A DNA stretch of 64,000 nt from the NCBI RefSeq assembly GCF_008326425.1, contig NZ_AP018929.1, positions 1,130,875 to 1,194,874 of the forward strand, written 5' to 3'. Of this stretch, positions 8,472-17,321 are shown one piece after another. Each line of letters opens with the position of its first letter. Within the stretch, counting starts at the first letter, position 1. Origin of the DNA: Sulfuracidifex tepidarius. GTDB taxonomy: Archaea > Thermoproteota > Thermoprotei_A > Sulfolobales > Sulfolobaceae. The notes below the pieces were generated by a model that was not told the origin of the DNA, searched no databases, and saw only the letters and a program-made list of their open reading frames with translations. The position numbers were made by a program, and so were the translations under genes.

Positions 8472-9748
8472 GCAACCTTCAATGGTTCATAAAGTATAGA
8501 CCTAAGTCACTGTCAGAAGTGGAAAACCAGGAGGAGGCCAAGGAAGAGCTGAAGTCTTGGATAGAGAGCTGGATTCAAGGGAAGCCTAAATACAAGGCGG
8601 TTCTGCTTAACGGCCCTCCTGGAGTAGGGAAGACTACCATTGCTGAGGCATTAGCGAGGGATTACAACATGGAACTCTTGGAGATGAATGCGAGCGATTC
8701 CAGGAGGCTTAACGACATTAGAGAAATAGCCGAGAGGGCTTCCACCTCAAGTAGCTTGTTCGGAAAGGGAGGAAGGTTAATTCTCCTGGACGAAGTTGAC
8801 GGGATAAACAGTAGGCAAGACGCTGGGGCGATACCAGGAATATTAGATGTTATAGAAAGATCTAGGTTCCCGATAATTCTGACCGCAAACAATGCGTGGG
8901 ATCCGTCGTTAAGGGAACTTAGGACAGCTACAAAGATGATAGACTTACAGAGGTTAGGCAAGATACCTTTGAAGAAAATATTGGAAAGGATATGCAAGGC
9001 GGAAAAGGTGATTTGTGATCCTAAAGGGATAGGTGCAATAGCGGATCTCAGTGAAGGTGACGCTAGGTACGCCATCAACATGTTGCAAAGCGTAGCGGAG
9101 GTTTATAGGAAAGTCACGGAGGATCTAGTCAAAGACCTAGTCAGGAAAAAGGACAGGACTTTAGATCCATTCGAAACGTTAAGGGGAATATTTTGGGCCA
9201 AATACTTCTGGCAGGCTAGGGTGGCCGCAACTACTTCAGAGGTAGACTACGAATTGTTGCTGAGATGGCTTTCTGAGAACGTCCCAATTCAGTTCGACGA
9301 CATGGGGGACGTTTTCAGGGGGTTCGATGCTCTCAGTAGGGCGTCAGTTTTCCTGAAGAGGTCTAAGCTAGGTGACTGGGACCTCCTCAGTTACGTGTTT
9401 GACCTCATGGGGCCAGGTGTAGCTTTCGCAGAGTACTCTAAGTTGGGTGGACAATGGAAAGCTAAATGGAAGAAATACCAGTTCCCTACATACGTACAGC
9501 AGATGTCTAAAAGTAAGGACAGTAGGGACGCGCTGAAGACAGCTTCAGAGAAGATAGCGAAGGCCACTCATTGCTCATCCGATAAGGTCATAACGGACTA
9601 CGTCCCTTTCATGAAATTCATGAAGGTTGAGGGCTTCTCTCCTGAGGAAATCAAAGTCATGGGAAACTTGGAAGGACGGGAAACGGATGAGCACGAAGAA
9701 GGGAAGGAAAGGACAACGAGAGCCAGGAGAACTAGGAAGAGGACTTAA
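8468..9748 (+). CDS. rfcL: replication factor C large subunit
   Basis: Large subunit of the same clamp loader. 426 residues with GTG start overlapping the rfcS stop. Motifs: '[14 protein letters not shown]', Walker A 'GPPGVGKTT', Walker B '[10 protein letters not shown]'. The very basic C-terminus (RARRTRKRT) follows an acidic stretch; archaeal RfcL proteins commonly end in a PCNA-binding tail, but a clear PIP box is not seen here. The 3' end overlaps convergent moaC by 17 nt. Confidence 0.96.
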   Translation: MSNLQWFIKYRPKSLSEVENQEEAKEELKSWIESWIQGKPKYKAVLLNGPPGVGKTTIAEALARDYNMELLEMNASDSRRLNDIREIAERASTSSSLFGKGGRLILLDEVDGINSRQDAGAIPGILDVIERSRFPIILTANNAWDPSLRELRTATKMIDLQRLGKIPLKKILERICKAEKVICDPKGIGAIADLSEGDARYAINMLQSVAEVYRKVTEDLVKDLVRKKDRTLDPFETLRGIFWAKYFWQARVAATTSEVDYELLLRWLSENVPIQFDDMGDVFRGFDALSRASVFLKRSKLGDWDLLSYVFDLMGPGVAFAEYSKLGGQWKAKWKKYQFPTYVQQMSKSKDSRDALKTASEKIAKATHCSSDKVITDYVPFMKFMKVEGFSPEEIKVMGNLEGRETDEHEEGKERTTRARRTRKRT

Positions 9749-10178
9749 CCTTTTTTACTACTTCTATGTCCTCGATTTTAGTCTCCGGATACTGACCCTC
9801 AGGATCCTTTTCGTATTTCTTTACCATATCCCATACCGTGAGCAAGGCTACTGACACACCGGTTAGGGCTTCCATCTCGACTCCGGTCTTGTAGTGTGCT
9901 AAGACTTCACAAGTAACCTCCACGAAATCGTCTCCTATATTCAACTCCACATCAACATGTTCTAAAGGTATAGGATGACACATAGGTATCAAGTCCGCTG
10001 TCCTCTTCACCGCCAATATACCTGCTGTCTTCGAGACGTTTACAACGTCTCCCTTCTCAACTTGATTGTTCCTTATAAGCTCAATTGTGCTCCTCCTAAG
10101 TCTTATTCTTCCCTTAGCTATAGCTTCCCTTCTCACTTCCTTCTTTTGCGATATATCGACCATCTTAGTTTCTGCCAT
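9732..10178 (-). CDS. moaC: cyclic pyranopterin monophosphate synthase
   Basis: Acts with MoaA in the first step of molybdenum/tungsten cofactor synthesis, converting the GTP-derived intermediate to cPMP. 148 residues with family motifs '[15 protein letters not shown]' and '[22 protein letters not shown]'. The N-terminus [14 protein letters not shown] is typical, preceded by four residues if the first ATG is used. Its position between rfcL and orc1-2 is, as I recall, conserved in Sulfolobales. Confidence 0.95.
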   Translation of the reverse strand: MAETKMVDISQKKEVRREAIAKGRIRLRRSTIELIRNNQVEKGDVVNVSKTAGILAVKRTADLIPMCHPIPLEHVDVELNIGDDFVEVTCEVLAHYKTGVEMEALTGVSVALLTVWDMVKKYEKDPEGQYPETKIEDIEVVKKVKSSS

Positions 10179-10223
10179 GTTTAGACACTTGACTTCTATT
10201 TTTTAAAAACTTTCTAATTAAAA

Positions 10224-10475
10224 TCACTCAAAGATATCCTTAACTTCCTCTATCAAGTCCTTTAGAATTATGACCTTCGGGTTGGAATAGTTGAGCCTTA
10301 TCACCTTTGCCCTGCTTTCTCCGGATATTACTTCGACGATTCCTTTCTTCTCTAGGAAATCGATCTCGCTCCTCAGCACGTCGTATCTCATTGAGCATTT
10401 CTTCGACAGTTTAGTGATGTTTGTGTCCCCTTCTTCAAATAAGGTCAGTATCACTTTCCATCTCGATGTGGTCAT
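10224..10475 (-). CDS. small winged-helix protein coupled to orc1-2
   Basis: 83 residues that look like a single winged helix-turn-helix domain: 'WKVILTLFEEGDTNITKLSKKCSMRYDVLRSEIDFLEKKGIVEVI' reads as helices plus a wing (SGESRAKVIRLN). The ATG at 10473-10475 overlaps the end of orc1-2 by 4 nt, so it is made from the same message. It is probably a DNA-binding regulator or accessory factor linked to Orc1-2. No specific family was recognised. Confidence 0.7.
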   Translation of the reverse strand: MTTSRWKVILTLFEEGDTNITKLSKKCSMRYDVLRSEIDFLEKKGIVEVISGESRAKVIRLNYSNPKVIILKDLIEEVKDIFE

Positions 10476-11743
10476 CGTGATGACATTCTCCCCCTTATTT
10501 GAGAGTTGACGAAGTCCTCGAACTTTGAGTCTAGAGGTAAAGTGAAAGAGATCAACGTAGTCCTCCCCCGCATACCCTTTCCGCTCTGTCTTGTGTTGAG
10601 GACTCCGTACTGCCTGAGCCTCCTTATATTCTCATATATCTGTGTGTGCTTCCTGGGCTCCTCTCCAAAGTCGATACAAAGCTTTTGGTATTCGTTCTCC
10701 AAAGTACCCATCTGCACTTCCTCGTTTCTGTTTCTCTTCACGAGCTGAATCAACGCCTTGATGATCAGGAGCTGGTGCAGATCAGCGTCTACCAAGTTAT
10801 CCAAGATCTGTGGAACTTCTGGGTTCACGCTCCCATTTGCCTCTTTTGCATGTTCTACAGTTACCATGAACGCACCTTGTTTTTCAGCTATCTCCCCCGC
10901 TACTACTAGGGTCTCTATCGCGGCTCTAGCGTTTCCGCTTCCTCCCTTATCTTGCCCGTAGATGTCGGAAATGAACCTTAATGCATCGTCTAATATCGCG
11001 CCTTTAACGAAAGCCTCCTCAGTCCTTGCTTTCAGTATGTCGAAGAGCTCGTTCGAAGAATAAGGAGAAAACTCTATTACACGCTGTACTATATGATCTT
11101 TTATTGACTTATCTAACCTATAAAGTGAATACGGGTCATTTACGATAAAAATATAACTAATTCTTTTTGTAGTAGCAGATATTTCGTCGTAGATCCTAGC
11201 TAGGAAATAGATCTCCTCCTGCGGTGCGGTATCTATGAATTGGTTGAACTCGTCCAAGGTGAGTATCAAATGCATGTTTCTCTTCTCGAGGTAATCATGA
11301 ATTATCTTGAAAATTTCTTGAGAGGACAGCCCTCTAGTGGGAACCGGTAACCTCAGTCTGTTCGCTATTTCCAAGCTTATCAGGTAAAGCGTCCTCTGCT
11401 TATGGCAATTCACGTGAACGATTTCTACCTTAGAGCCCCTTTCGTTAGCAATCTTTTTGAACTCGTTCTCGAAAGCTGACGTCGTGGCAGTCTTCCCGGT
11501 ACCAGTCTTCCCCATCACGACAGTCCTTATTGACCTAATGTAGCCGTCGTTGAGGATGTCCTTGAAGACTATTCCCAGTTCCTTTATTTTATCCTCCCTA
11601 TGAGGGAGGAAACTGGGCACGTAGTCGAGCTCTAATTTCTTTCTACATGAGAAAATTGAAGACTGAGAGCTGATCACGTCGTTCAGGATATCCTTAGTTG
11701 TAGGTCTGCTATTTTCCCCATTGCTGTTCAGCAAAAGTTTCAC
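10472..11743 (-). CDS. orc1-2: Orc1/Cdc6 family protein, Orc1-2 type
   Basis: AAA+ initiator-family protein of 423 residues: Walker A 'GKTGTGKTAT', Walker B 'LILTLDEFNQ', sensor region 'SYIFIVNDPYS', and a C-terminal winged helix. The neighbourhood (rfc-moaC-orc-gins23-mcm) is that of Sulfolobales cdc6-2/orc1-2, not of the oriC1-linked orc1-1. Orc1-2 is known as a DNA-damage-induced regulator rather than an essential initiator. GTG start at 11741-11743. A TATA-like ttaaatatc (minus strand, near 11771-11779) lies inside the 3' end of the upstream THUMP gene. Confidence 0.9.
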   Translation of the reverse strand: MKLLLNSNGENSRPTTKDILNDVISSQSSIFSCRKKLELDYVPSFLPHREDKIKELGIVFKDILNDGYIRSIRTVVMGKTGTGKTATTSAFENEFKKIANERGSKVEIVHVNCHKQRTLYLISLEIANRLRLPVPTRGLSSQEIFKIIHDYLEKRNMHLILTLDEFNQFIDTAPQEEIYFLARIYDEISATTKRISYIFIVNDPYSLYRLDKSIKDHIVQRVIEFSPYSSNELFDILKARTEEAFVKGAILDDALRFISDIYGQDKGGSGNARAAIETLVVAGEIAEKQGAFMVTVEHAKEANGSVNPEVPQILDNLVDADLHQLLIIKALIQLVKRNRNEEVQMGTLENEYQKLCIDFGEEPRKHTQIYENIRRLRQYGVLNTRQSGKGMRGRTTLISFTLPLDSKFEDFVNSQIRGRMSSR

Positions 11744-11768
11744 CCTTATGTTGATAAGGATTGTTTTT

Positions 11769-12278
11769 TCAGATATTTAACTTAAGAGTGGAAGCCGAAA
11801 GTTTTTCTTGACCCTTTTTAAGCACAGAGAGCCCGATGAAATTTCTCATCACGTTTATGAACAACACCGAGTCTGGATCGGTGTAGTTCACAGTCCCCTT
11901 TCCTCTCATCCCCATACCTATGCCGATTTCCAGTTCTCTACAGTTTATCTCCCCTCCTCTTTTATAACACTCAACATAGAACTTCTGTATCTTTTTATTT
12001 TCCAGCGTGATGATACCTTCTTTTATAGCCTCTTTAGCGTCAGCCCCAGTTGTTGTCATTAAGGGGAATATCTTGAATGCAGAAGAAGGGGGAGCAGAAC
12101 GCAGAAGCCCGTATAAAGTAAGCGGGTCCAACTTAGAATACACTGAGATCACGTTTCTAACTTCCTCTTCAACTCTCGCATTCTCGTCATAAGGGATTAC
12201 CCTGTTTAAAACCTCCGCTGCGCACTTCCTTCCCTTGTTGTTACCCGTCGTGAGTATAACTTTCGGATAAGAGTTCAC
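11769..12278 (-). CDS. THUMP-domain RNA-binding protein (Tan1-like)
   Basis: 169 residues starting at GTG 12276-12278. The pattern 'PKVILTTGNNKGRKCAAEVL' followed later by 'RGGEINCRELEIGIGMGM' and 'DPDSVLFINVMRNFIGLSVL' fits the THUMP domain found in tRNA-modifying enzymes such as Tan1 (tRNA acetylation partner). There is no catalytic domain, so it would act as an RNA-binding partner. It is divergent from gins23 with only 33 nt between starts, and is followed by orc1-2 after 25 nt. Confidence 0.7.
   Translation of the reverse strand: MNSYPKVILTTGNNKGRKCAAEVLNRVIPYDENARVEEEVRNVISVYSKLDPLTLYGLLRSAPPSSAFKIFPLMTTTGADAKEAIKEGIITLENKKIQKFYVECYKRGGEINCRELEIGIGMGMRGKGTVNYTDPDSVLFINVMRNFIGLSVLKKGQEKLSASTLKLNI
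11797..11802 (-). promoter_or_regulatory. possible UV-response hexamer upstream of orc1-2
   Basis: ACTTTC on the minus strand matches the ANTTTC hexamer found ahead of TATA boxes in UV-induced Sulfolobales genes. It lies about 20 nt upstream of the TATA-like element at 11771-11779, which is correctly spaced from the orc1-2 start. A six-base match is weak evidence on its own. Confidence 0.3.
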
Positions 12279-12311
12279 AGTTATTATCTTTCAGCTACCT
12301 AGCTTAATATA

Positions 12312-12854
12312 ATGATGCTGACGAAGATCAAGGCTATAAGGAGTTCTTTGCTCTCGGATTCGAGGAAAGTGATGGTGCTTGAAGAATGGGGACCAAGGCA
12401 GACAATTCACGGAGAGATCCATCTGAACAAGGGGAGTGAGGCAGAGCTTCCGGACTGGTTGGCTAAGAGGCTACAGAAGGATGGAATAGTGAAGATAATT
12501 GATTATTTAACCTTAGACGACCTCGGGAGGATATTATTTCAGGAGAAGCAGAAACCCAACGTCCCAGCTTCTCTTACGAAGACTGACGAGAGAATATATC
12601 AGAAAGTGAAAGAACTGGTCTATTCCCTGAAGGAGAAGAACGACATCGAGTCACTTGAGCAAGTAAGAAAGGTAACATCGATGGCGACGGAGATCTCTAT
12701 GGTGAGAATTAGAAAGGTAGTCCAGTTGAGCCTCCTTGGTATAAACGACGAGAAAGTTATGGAGAAGATGACAGAGGAAGAGCTTTTAATATTTCGCTCT
12801 ATAAGAGAAATACTATGCTCTATTAGCGGTGAAATATATGGAAAAACAGATTGA
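12312..12854 (+). CDS. gins23: GINS complex subunit Gins23
   Basis: Part of the archaeal GINS complex that joins MCM and GAN/Cdc45 into the replicative helicase assembly. 180 residues with the domain order of the Psf2/Psf3 type: N-terminal beta-rich B domain ('VLEEWGPRQTIHGEIHLNKG', 'ELPDWLAKRL') then the helical A domain. The 3' end overlaps the mcm start, as in other Sulfolobales, which supports the assignment. Two ATGs in tandem (12312, 12315) leave the exact first residue open. Confidence 0.9.
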   Translation: MMLTKIKAIRSSLLSDSRKVMVLEEWGPRQTIHGEIHLNKGSEAELPDWLAKRLQKDGIVKIIDYLTLDDLGRILFQEKQKPNVPASLTKTDERIYQKVKELVYSLKEKNDIESLEQVRKVTSMATEISMVRIRKVVQLSLLGINDEKVMEKMTEEELLIFRSIREILCSISGEIYGKTD

Positions 12855-14895
12855 CATAGGAGATTCGTTCATAGACTTCATAACGTCGTTCACAGACAGG
12901 AGGGGGGAAAGGAAATACGTTGAAAAGATAAATAAAATGATAGGTTACAGGAACAAGAGCATCGAAGTAGACTTCAACGATGTCCTGTCATATAGCGAAG
13001 ACCTAGCAAATGTCATGATTGTAGACGCGAAACACGCAATTCCGTTAGCCGAGAGGAAGCTCTTCGACCACATAGCAGAAATTGACCCCGACTACCAACT
13101 TGAAGTAAATAAGGTGCATGTAAGGCTGGTTAATGTACCTAGGTCTATTCAGCTCAGGAAGATACGTAGTGATGACATCAACAAGCTGATTAGCGTTGAG
13201 GGGATACTGGTCAGAGCGACGCCAGTGAAAGAAAGGGTCGTTAGAATATGGCTTCAACACATACCTCCAGGATGTGGAGAGGAGTTCGAGTGGCCCGCTG
13301 ACGGGGAAGAGTTGCAAGAGACCATTGAAATGCCCGCGATGTGTCCTAAGTGTGGCAAACCGGGTCAGTTTAAGTGGATCAAAGAGAAATCCGAAATAGT
13401 TGACTGGCAAAAAGTAGTAATTCAGGAAAAACCCGAGGAAATACCTGCAGGTCAATTGCCCAGGCAGTTAGAGGCAATCCTAGAGGACGACCTGGTGGAC
13501 TCAGCGAGGCCAGGTGATAGGATAAAAATGGTAGGTGTGTTAGAAATAAAAGAAGACTCCCCCATTAAGAGGGGTATTAGGTCGGTTTTCGACTTTCATA
13601 TGAAGGTAAACAGCGTTGAGATCTCACAGAAAGTTTTAGACGAAGTAATGATTTCGAAGGAGGACGAGGAGAAAATCAAGGATCTAGCGAAAGATCCGTG
13701 GATAAAGGAGAGAATAATTTCGTCCATATCCCCATCAATCTACGGGCATTATGAGATAAAGGAAGCCGTAGCATTAGCGTTGTTTGGAGGAGTCCCTAAG
13801 GTAATGCAGGACGGAACTAGGATAAGGGGAGACATACACCTTCTGATAATAGGCGACCCGGGTACCGCAAAGTCACAGACGTTACAGTTCGCAGCGAGGG
13901 TAGCCCCAAGGTCAGTATACACCACGGGGAAGGGGTCAACCGCAGCAGGTCTCACTGCAGCAGTGGTGAGGGAGAAGAACACCGGAGACTATTACCTTGA
14001 GGCGGGAGCCCTAGTTCTAGCTGACGGAGGGATAGCGGTCATAGACGAAATAGACAAGATGAGGGACGAGGACAGGGTAGCAATCCATGAGGCTATGGAA
14101 CAACAGACTGTCTCAATAGCTAAGGCAGGCATAGTGGCCAAGTTAAATGCTAGGGCTACTATCATAGCTGCAGGCAACCCGAAGCTGGGGCGTTACATCT
14201 CGGAGAGGTCTATCTCCGATAATATAAACCTTCAACCCACTATACTTTCAAGGTTCGACTTGATATTCATTTTGATAGACAAGCCAAGCGATAACGATAA
14301 GCTACTCGCGGACTACATACTTAACGTACATAGAGGACAGGGGTTAGAGGGCTTCATAGATATAGACATGTTGAAAAAATATATAGCTTATGCAAGGAAG
14401 TACGTAACCCCTGTAGTCTCGGACGAAGCTAAGGAACTAATCCAAAGCTTCTTCGTGGAAATGAGAAAGAAGAGTAGCGAGAGTCCTGACTCTCCTATCC
14501 TGATAACACCGAGACAGCTGGAAGCCCTGATAAGGATGAGCGAAGCCTACGCTAAGATGTCGCTCAGAAACGTAGTCACCCGTGACGACGCAGAGAGGGC
14601 GATAAACATCATGAGAATATTCCTTGAGAACGTAGGTTTGGACGTGGAGTCGGGGAAGATGGACATAGACACGATTATGACCGGGAAACCGAAGAGTGCT
14701 AGGGACAAGATGACCGCAGTTTTGGAGATAATAAACGACATATCGTCCATGGAGGAATGCGCTAAGTTAAGCAAAATAGAGAGGGAAGCAGAAAAGCGTT
14801 CTTTAGATAGAGACAGCGTTCATAAGGTGGTCCAAGACATGAAGAAGAGCGGGCTAATTTATGAAAGCAAACCGGACTGTTACAAGACGGTGTAA
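12829..14895 (+). CDS. mcm: replicative helicase MCM
   Basis: Hexameric 3'-5' DNA helicase of the replication fork. 688 residues: N-terminal domain with zinc-binding residues (CG near 'PPGCGEEFEW' and 'CPKCGKPGQF'), Walker A 'GDPGTAKSQ' near residue 343, Walker B 'AVIDEIDKM', arginine finger 'LSRFDLIF', and a C-terminal winged helix. The alternative ATG start at 12838 (MEKQID) looks more like the family than the GTG at 12829. The overlap with gins23 implies coupled translation. Confidence 0.97.
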   Translation: MKYMEKQIDIGDSFIDFITSFTDRRGERKYVEKINKMIGYRNKSIEVDFNDVLSYSEDLANVMIVDAKHAIPLAERKLFDHIAEIDPDYQLEVNKVHVRLVNVPRSIQLRKIRSDDINKLISVEGILVRATPVKERVVRIWLQHIPPGCGEEFEWPADGEELQETIEMPAMCPKCGKPGQFKWIKEKSEIVDWQKVVIQEKPEEIPAGQLPRQLEAILEDDLVDSARPGDRIKMVGVLEIKEDSPIKRGIRSVFDFHMKVNSVEISQKVLDEVMISKEDEEKIKDLAKDPWIKERIISSISPSIYGHYEIKEAVALALFGGVPKVMQDGTRIRGDIHLLIIGDPGTAKSQTLQFAARVAPRSVYTTGKGSTAAGLTAAVVREKNTGDYYLEAGALVLADGGIAVIDEIDKMRDEDRVAIHEAMEQQTVSIAKAGIVAKLNARATIIAAGNPKLGRYISERSISDNINLQPTILSRFDLIFILIDKPSDNDKLLADYILNVHRGQGLEGFIDIDMLKKYIAYARKYVTPVVSDEAKELIQSFFVEMRKKSSESPDSPILITPRQLEALIRMSEAYAKMSLRNVVTRDDAERAINIMRIFLENVGLDVESGKMDIDTIMTGKPKSARDKMTAVLEIINDISSMEECAKLSKIEREAEKRSLDRDSVHKVVQDMKKSGLIYESKPDCYKTV

Positions 14896-15126
14896 CGGTT
14901 CATAAGGGAAATCTCTCTATGAGCTAAGACCACTCTGCACGCTTCTCCATCTTGACCGGTTGGTTTTTCCTTGAAACTTGTCGGAAACATGGTAAAAGCC
15001 ATTCAGCAATAAGTTTAGTATTTATGCTCATATCTCCTTGTTACATATCTAGAGTTTTTTATAGCTAGATGTACCTTTTTAAAGAAAATTTATTAAGTAG
15101 TACTCAGTAAGTTTTCTGGAGGAAAC

Positions 15127-15285
15127 ATGTCAACAGAAGAGATCGTAAAGGTATCAAGAAATTATCAAATTACTATACCAGCAAGGATAAGGCAAAGGGT
15201 GGAAGTGAAGGAAGGAGATCTAGTGAAGATAGTATACGACGAGAGCACCAACCAATTAAAGTTGAACATACTTAAGGTATCATAA
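15127..15285 (+). CDS. Sso7c4-like AbrB-fold chromatin protein, 52 aa
   Basis: ATG 15127 has ggagg 8 nt upstream. The translation STEEIVKVSRNYQITIPARI and the following 'RQRVEVKEGDLVKIVYDES' are a swapped-hairpin AbrB/SpoVT DNA-binding domain. It closely resembles Sso7c4, a small DNA-bending chromatin protein of Sulfolobus. A TATA-like 'ctttttaaag' near 15070-15080 and a T-rich end support an independent gene. An antitoxin of a VapBC pair is the alternative, but no toxin gene is adjacent. Confidence 0.85.
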   Translation: MSTEEIVKVSRNYQITIPARIRQRVEVKEGDLVKIVYDESTNQLKLNILKVS

Positions 15286-15309
15286 TTTTTTATAAAATTT
15301 TCTTCTTTG
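15286..15309 (+). terminator. T-rich terminator after the Sso7c4-like gene
   Basis: ttttttataaaattttcttcttt follows the TAA directly. Runs of T on the coding strand are the usual archaeal termination signal. Confidence 0.5.
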
Positions 15310-15690
15310 TGTTAAATTTGAGTTTTTCTTCCTCTCTCCTTTTGAGTCCAGGGTTCCTTTAAATAGTATAAGAAACGGCAATAATCATGTGAGCATGAGG
15401 AAGCTTGTGAAAAAAGGAGCTCAACTAGGTAGAAGTCTTAAGACTCAAACTCATTACCCAAGTAACATGAATGAATTTAATTGAAAGCTATGTATGGAAT
15501 AGAAGGACTCACGCTTAACAATTTCCTTTATCTGATCCACTTTTGCCATAATTACAATTTGCAATGGTAACCTGAATTGCCCTTATAAAACCTATTGAGC
15601 CTGAAGAAACAAGAAGAGGAGACAAAAATACGTATAATATACATATACAGAGAGATAGTTGCAATCCCTGCTTTCAATCACGGGTTGAGA
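15310..15690. other. gene-free stretch
   Basis: About 380 bp with no supported gene. A 29-codon frame starting ATG AGG AAG CTT near 15395 has no homology signal or good ribosome site. The 3' end of the leftward 71-aa gene follows. No RNA fold stood out. Confidence 0.35.
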
Positions 15691-15906
15691 TTAAGTCCTC
15701 TTATAGATCGATATTGGAGTCCACATTACCCATGCAGGGACTTGTTTTATCAGCTCATACGCCTCCTCCCAGCTAGTTAGTCCAAGTCTTCTGGTCATCT
15801 CTTCGAGGGTTATCTGTGTCCTTACGTATTCATTCAATACTGTGACTGCTTCCTCGTTTATCTCAACTTCTCTGCCGGAAGAAAGTTTGACCTTGAAAGA
15901 TTCCAT
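15691..15906 (-). CDS. 71-aa conserved-looking small protein
   Basis: Starts MESFKVKLSSGREVEINEEA at ATG 15904-15906, with GGTGAT about 10 nt upstream; a longer start would overlap the upstream membrane gene. The sequence has a beta-hairpin-like N-terminus and a helical part ('TLEEMTRRLGLTSWEEAYELIKQV') that could be a small helix-turn-helix. It is the last gene of the leftward recA-paralogue/carS operon. Function unknown. Confidence 0.6.
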   Translation of the reverse strand: MESFKVKLSSGREVEINEEAVTVLNEYVRTQITLEEMTRRLGLTSWEEAYELIKQVPAWVMWTPISIYKRT

Positions 15907-15925
15907 TTCTATCACCAGTTCTCTT

Positions 15926-16261
15926 TCAGGTGTGGAATATAGAATTAACCATCTGTACACCATATATGCTCCATACCATGATAGTGAGGATTATCATAGC
16001 GGTTATTATGGCGAATGAAGCGAGGTCGTTCTGTTTCCTTTCCATGAGCAGGATACTAGTAAGAATAATGATTATCACTATTACACCAACTGTTAGGTAC
16101 TGTGCAGAGGAGAACGCCCCGCTTGATAATGGCGATATGTAATATGGAAACGCGATGACTCCCATTATTCCGACCAGGAGTAAAAGCACGAGGACGATCG
16201 TAGTGTAACTTGAGATAACTTGGCTGTAAAACTTGCTCTGTTCCCTTGGAGGCTTTGGCAT
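15926..16261 (-). CDS. 111-aa membrane protein downstream of carS
   Basis: Starts MPKPPREQSKFYSQ (ATG 16259-16261). It has three predicted hydrophobic segments: near residues 25-45, 60-77 and 85-105. No family recognised. It starts just after the carS stop (16270), so it is expected on the same message. A membrane protein beside a lipid-synthesis enzyme could share a role in the membrane, but nothing in the sequence shows it. Confidence 0.65.
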   Translation of the reverse strand: MPKPPREQSKFYSQVISSYTTIVLVLLLLVGIMGVIAFPYYISPLSSGAFSSAQYLTVGVIVIIIILTSILLMERKQNDLASFAIITAMIILTIMVWSIYGVQMVNSIFHT

Positions 16262-16269
16262 TGATACTA

Positions 16270-16764
16270 TTACCACGGAACAGTTTTAATTTTTAATCGA
16301 TATGCTTCGTAGTTCGTCGCCATGTGCATGAGGAAAGCTATAAACGCGACGAAGGCGAACTGGAAAAGCGTCGGCACTTCCCCCAGGATTACTAGGGCTA
16401 GAGTGGAACCCAAGACGAAGTCCAGCTGGTCCAAGCCCCAAGCCCTTCCCCCACGTGGTATGTTGAGCCTCCTCTTTATGAAAGCACCAGTCATGTCCCC
16501 TACCATAGCGAAGACGGACTCCACAAAGCCTATCCATATCCAGTGCGGCCCAAGGAACCTGGATATGATTATCCCAACGTCAGTCCCGAAGGTGATTGAG
16601 AGCAGCAACCCTTCGAACGACTTTCCGTCCCCAAAAACCCTTCTCCCATCTGTGAAGTTCCTGTGGAAGTCTATTGGAGTGCCGTTCCTAACGAAAGTCG
16701 CCCCTCCGTTAGCTGCAAATGCAGGGAGGTACATGACCAAACCTATCAGGAGGCTTATAAGCAT
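16270..16764 (-). CDS. carS: CDP-archaeol synthase
   Basis: Transfers CMP from CTP to digeranylgeranylglyceryl phosphate, making the activated intermediate for archaeal phospholipids. 164 residues, mostly membrane-embedded, with the CarS pattern: '[20 protein letters not shown]', '[14 protein letters not shown]', '[14 protein letters not shown]', '[14 protein letters not shown]'. The 5' end overlaps the RecA-paralogue gene by 10 nt. Other genes for the same pathway occur in the window: a UbiA prenyltransferase (51669-52571) and a CDP-alcohol phosphatidyltransferase (29849-30439). Confidence 0.92.
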   Translation of the reverse strand: MLISLLIGLVMYLPAFAANGGATFVRNGTPIDFHRNFTDGRRVFGDGKSFEGLLLSITFGTDVGIIISRFLGPHWIWIGFVESVFAMVGDMTGAFIKRRLNIPRGGRAWGLDQLDFVLGSTLALVILGEVPTLFQFAFVAFIAFLMHMATNYEAYRLKIKTVPW

Positions 16765-17267
16765 CCTATCACTTTATCTCGATATATCTTGAACCTGCAT
16801 TCCCTTAAATTTCCTATCAAACTGGTCCCTGTAATGAGAATGACGTCGTCCGAGACCCTTCTCATGAATTTTTCTCCGCTTACTTGATTTCCCCATGTCA
16901 TTTCCCACGAAAGGAGGACTTTTACACCTGACAACGATACGGAAGTGAGTAACGTCATTAGCTTCATGAAGTCCATGTAATCTCTTTCCCTCCTGTATGA
17001 CCTATTTACGGGGTCTATAACTAACAACCTCATGCCAGAGACCCCTTGTACTGCAGCCTTCGCTATTTCGAAAGTCGAGGAGACCTCAACGAACTTCGTT
17101 TTAGAGCTTAACACGGGTTTCCTCATGTAATCGTTACCTTCTGAAATGAAAAGCGAAGGACAGACCTCGTTAGTCACCTGAAGCGACAGTGACGTCTTCC
17201 CAGCCCCAGCTTTTCCGTATATAGAGACCAGGTTTCCCTTGGAGAAGATGAACTCTGATATCTTCAA
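16755..17267 (-). CDS. RecA/RadA paralogue (short ATPase)
   Basis: 170 residues with Walker A '[14 protein letters not shown]' near residue 18 and a Walker B-like strand '[16 protein letters not shown]'. The fold matches the core of RadB/RadC-type RadA paralogues, without the N-terminal helix-hairpin-helix domain. Such proteins modulate RadA recombination or act in DNA repair. It is coupled to carS, which has no obvious link. The ATP-binding site looks intact. Confidence 0.75.
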   Translation of the reverse strand: MKISEFIFSKGNLVSIYGKAGAGKTSLSLQVTNEVCPSLFISEGNDYMRKPVLSSKTKFVEVSSTFEIAKAAVQGVSGMRLLVIDPVNRSYRRERDYMDFMKLMTLLTSVSLSGVKVLLSWEMTWGNQVSGEKFMRRVSDDVILITGTSLIGNLRECRFKIYRDKVIGCL

Positions 17268-17321
17268 TACTGTTCGACTTTTTACTGAAAGTATTTAAAA
17301 CGTTATTCCCTTAATTAATCT

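Noticed and set aside
10472-12311. Replication origin near orc1-2
   Set aside because: No origin recognition box repeats or long AT-rich unwinding element were seen; Sulfolobales orc1-2 is not origin-linked as far as I know.
15395-15484. 29-codon frame starting MRKLVKKGAQ
   Set aside because: No ribosome site or promoter spacing and no family resemblance; within what a random frame would give.
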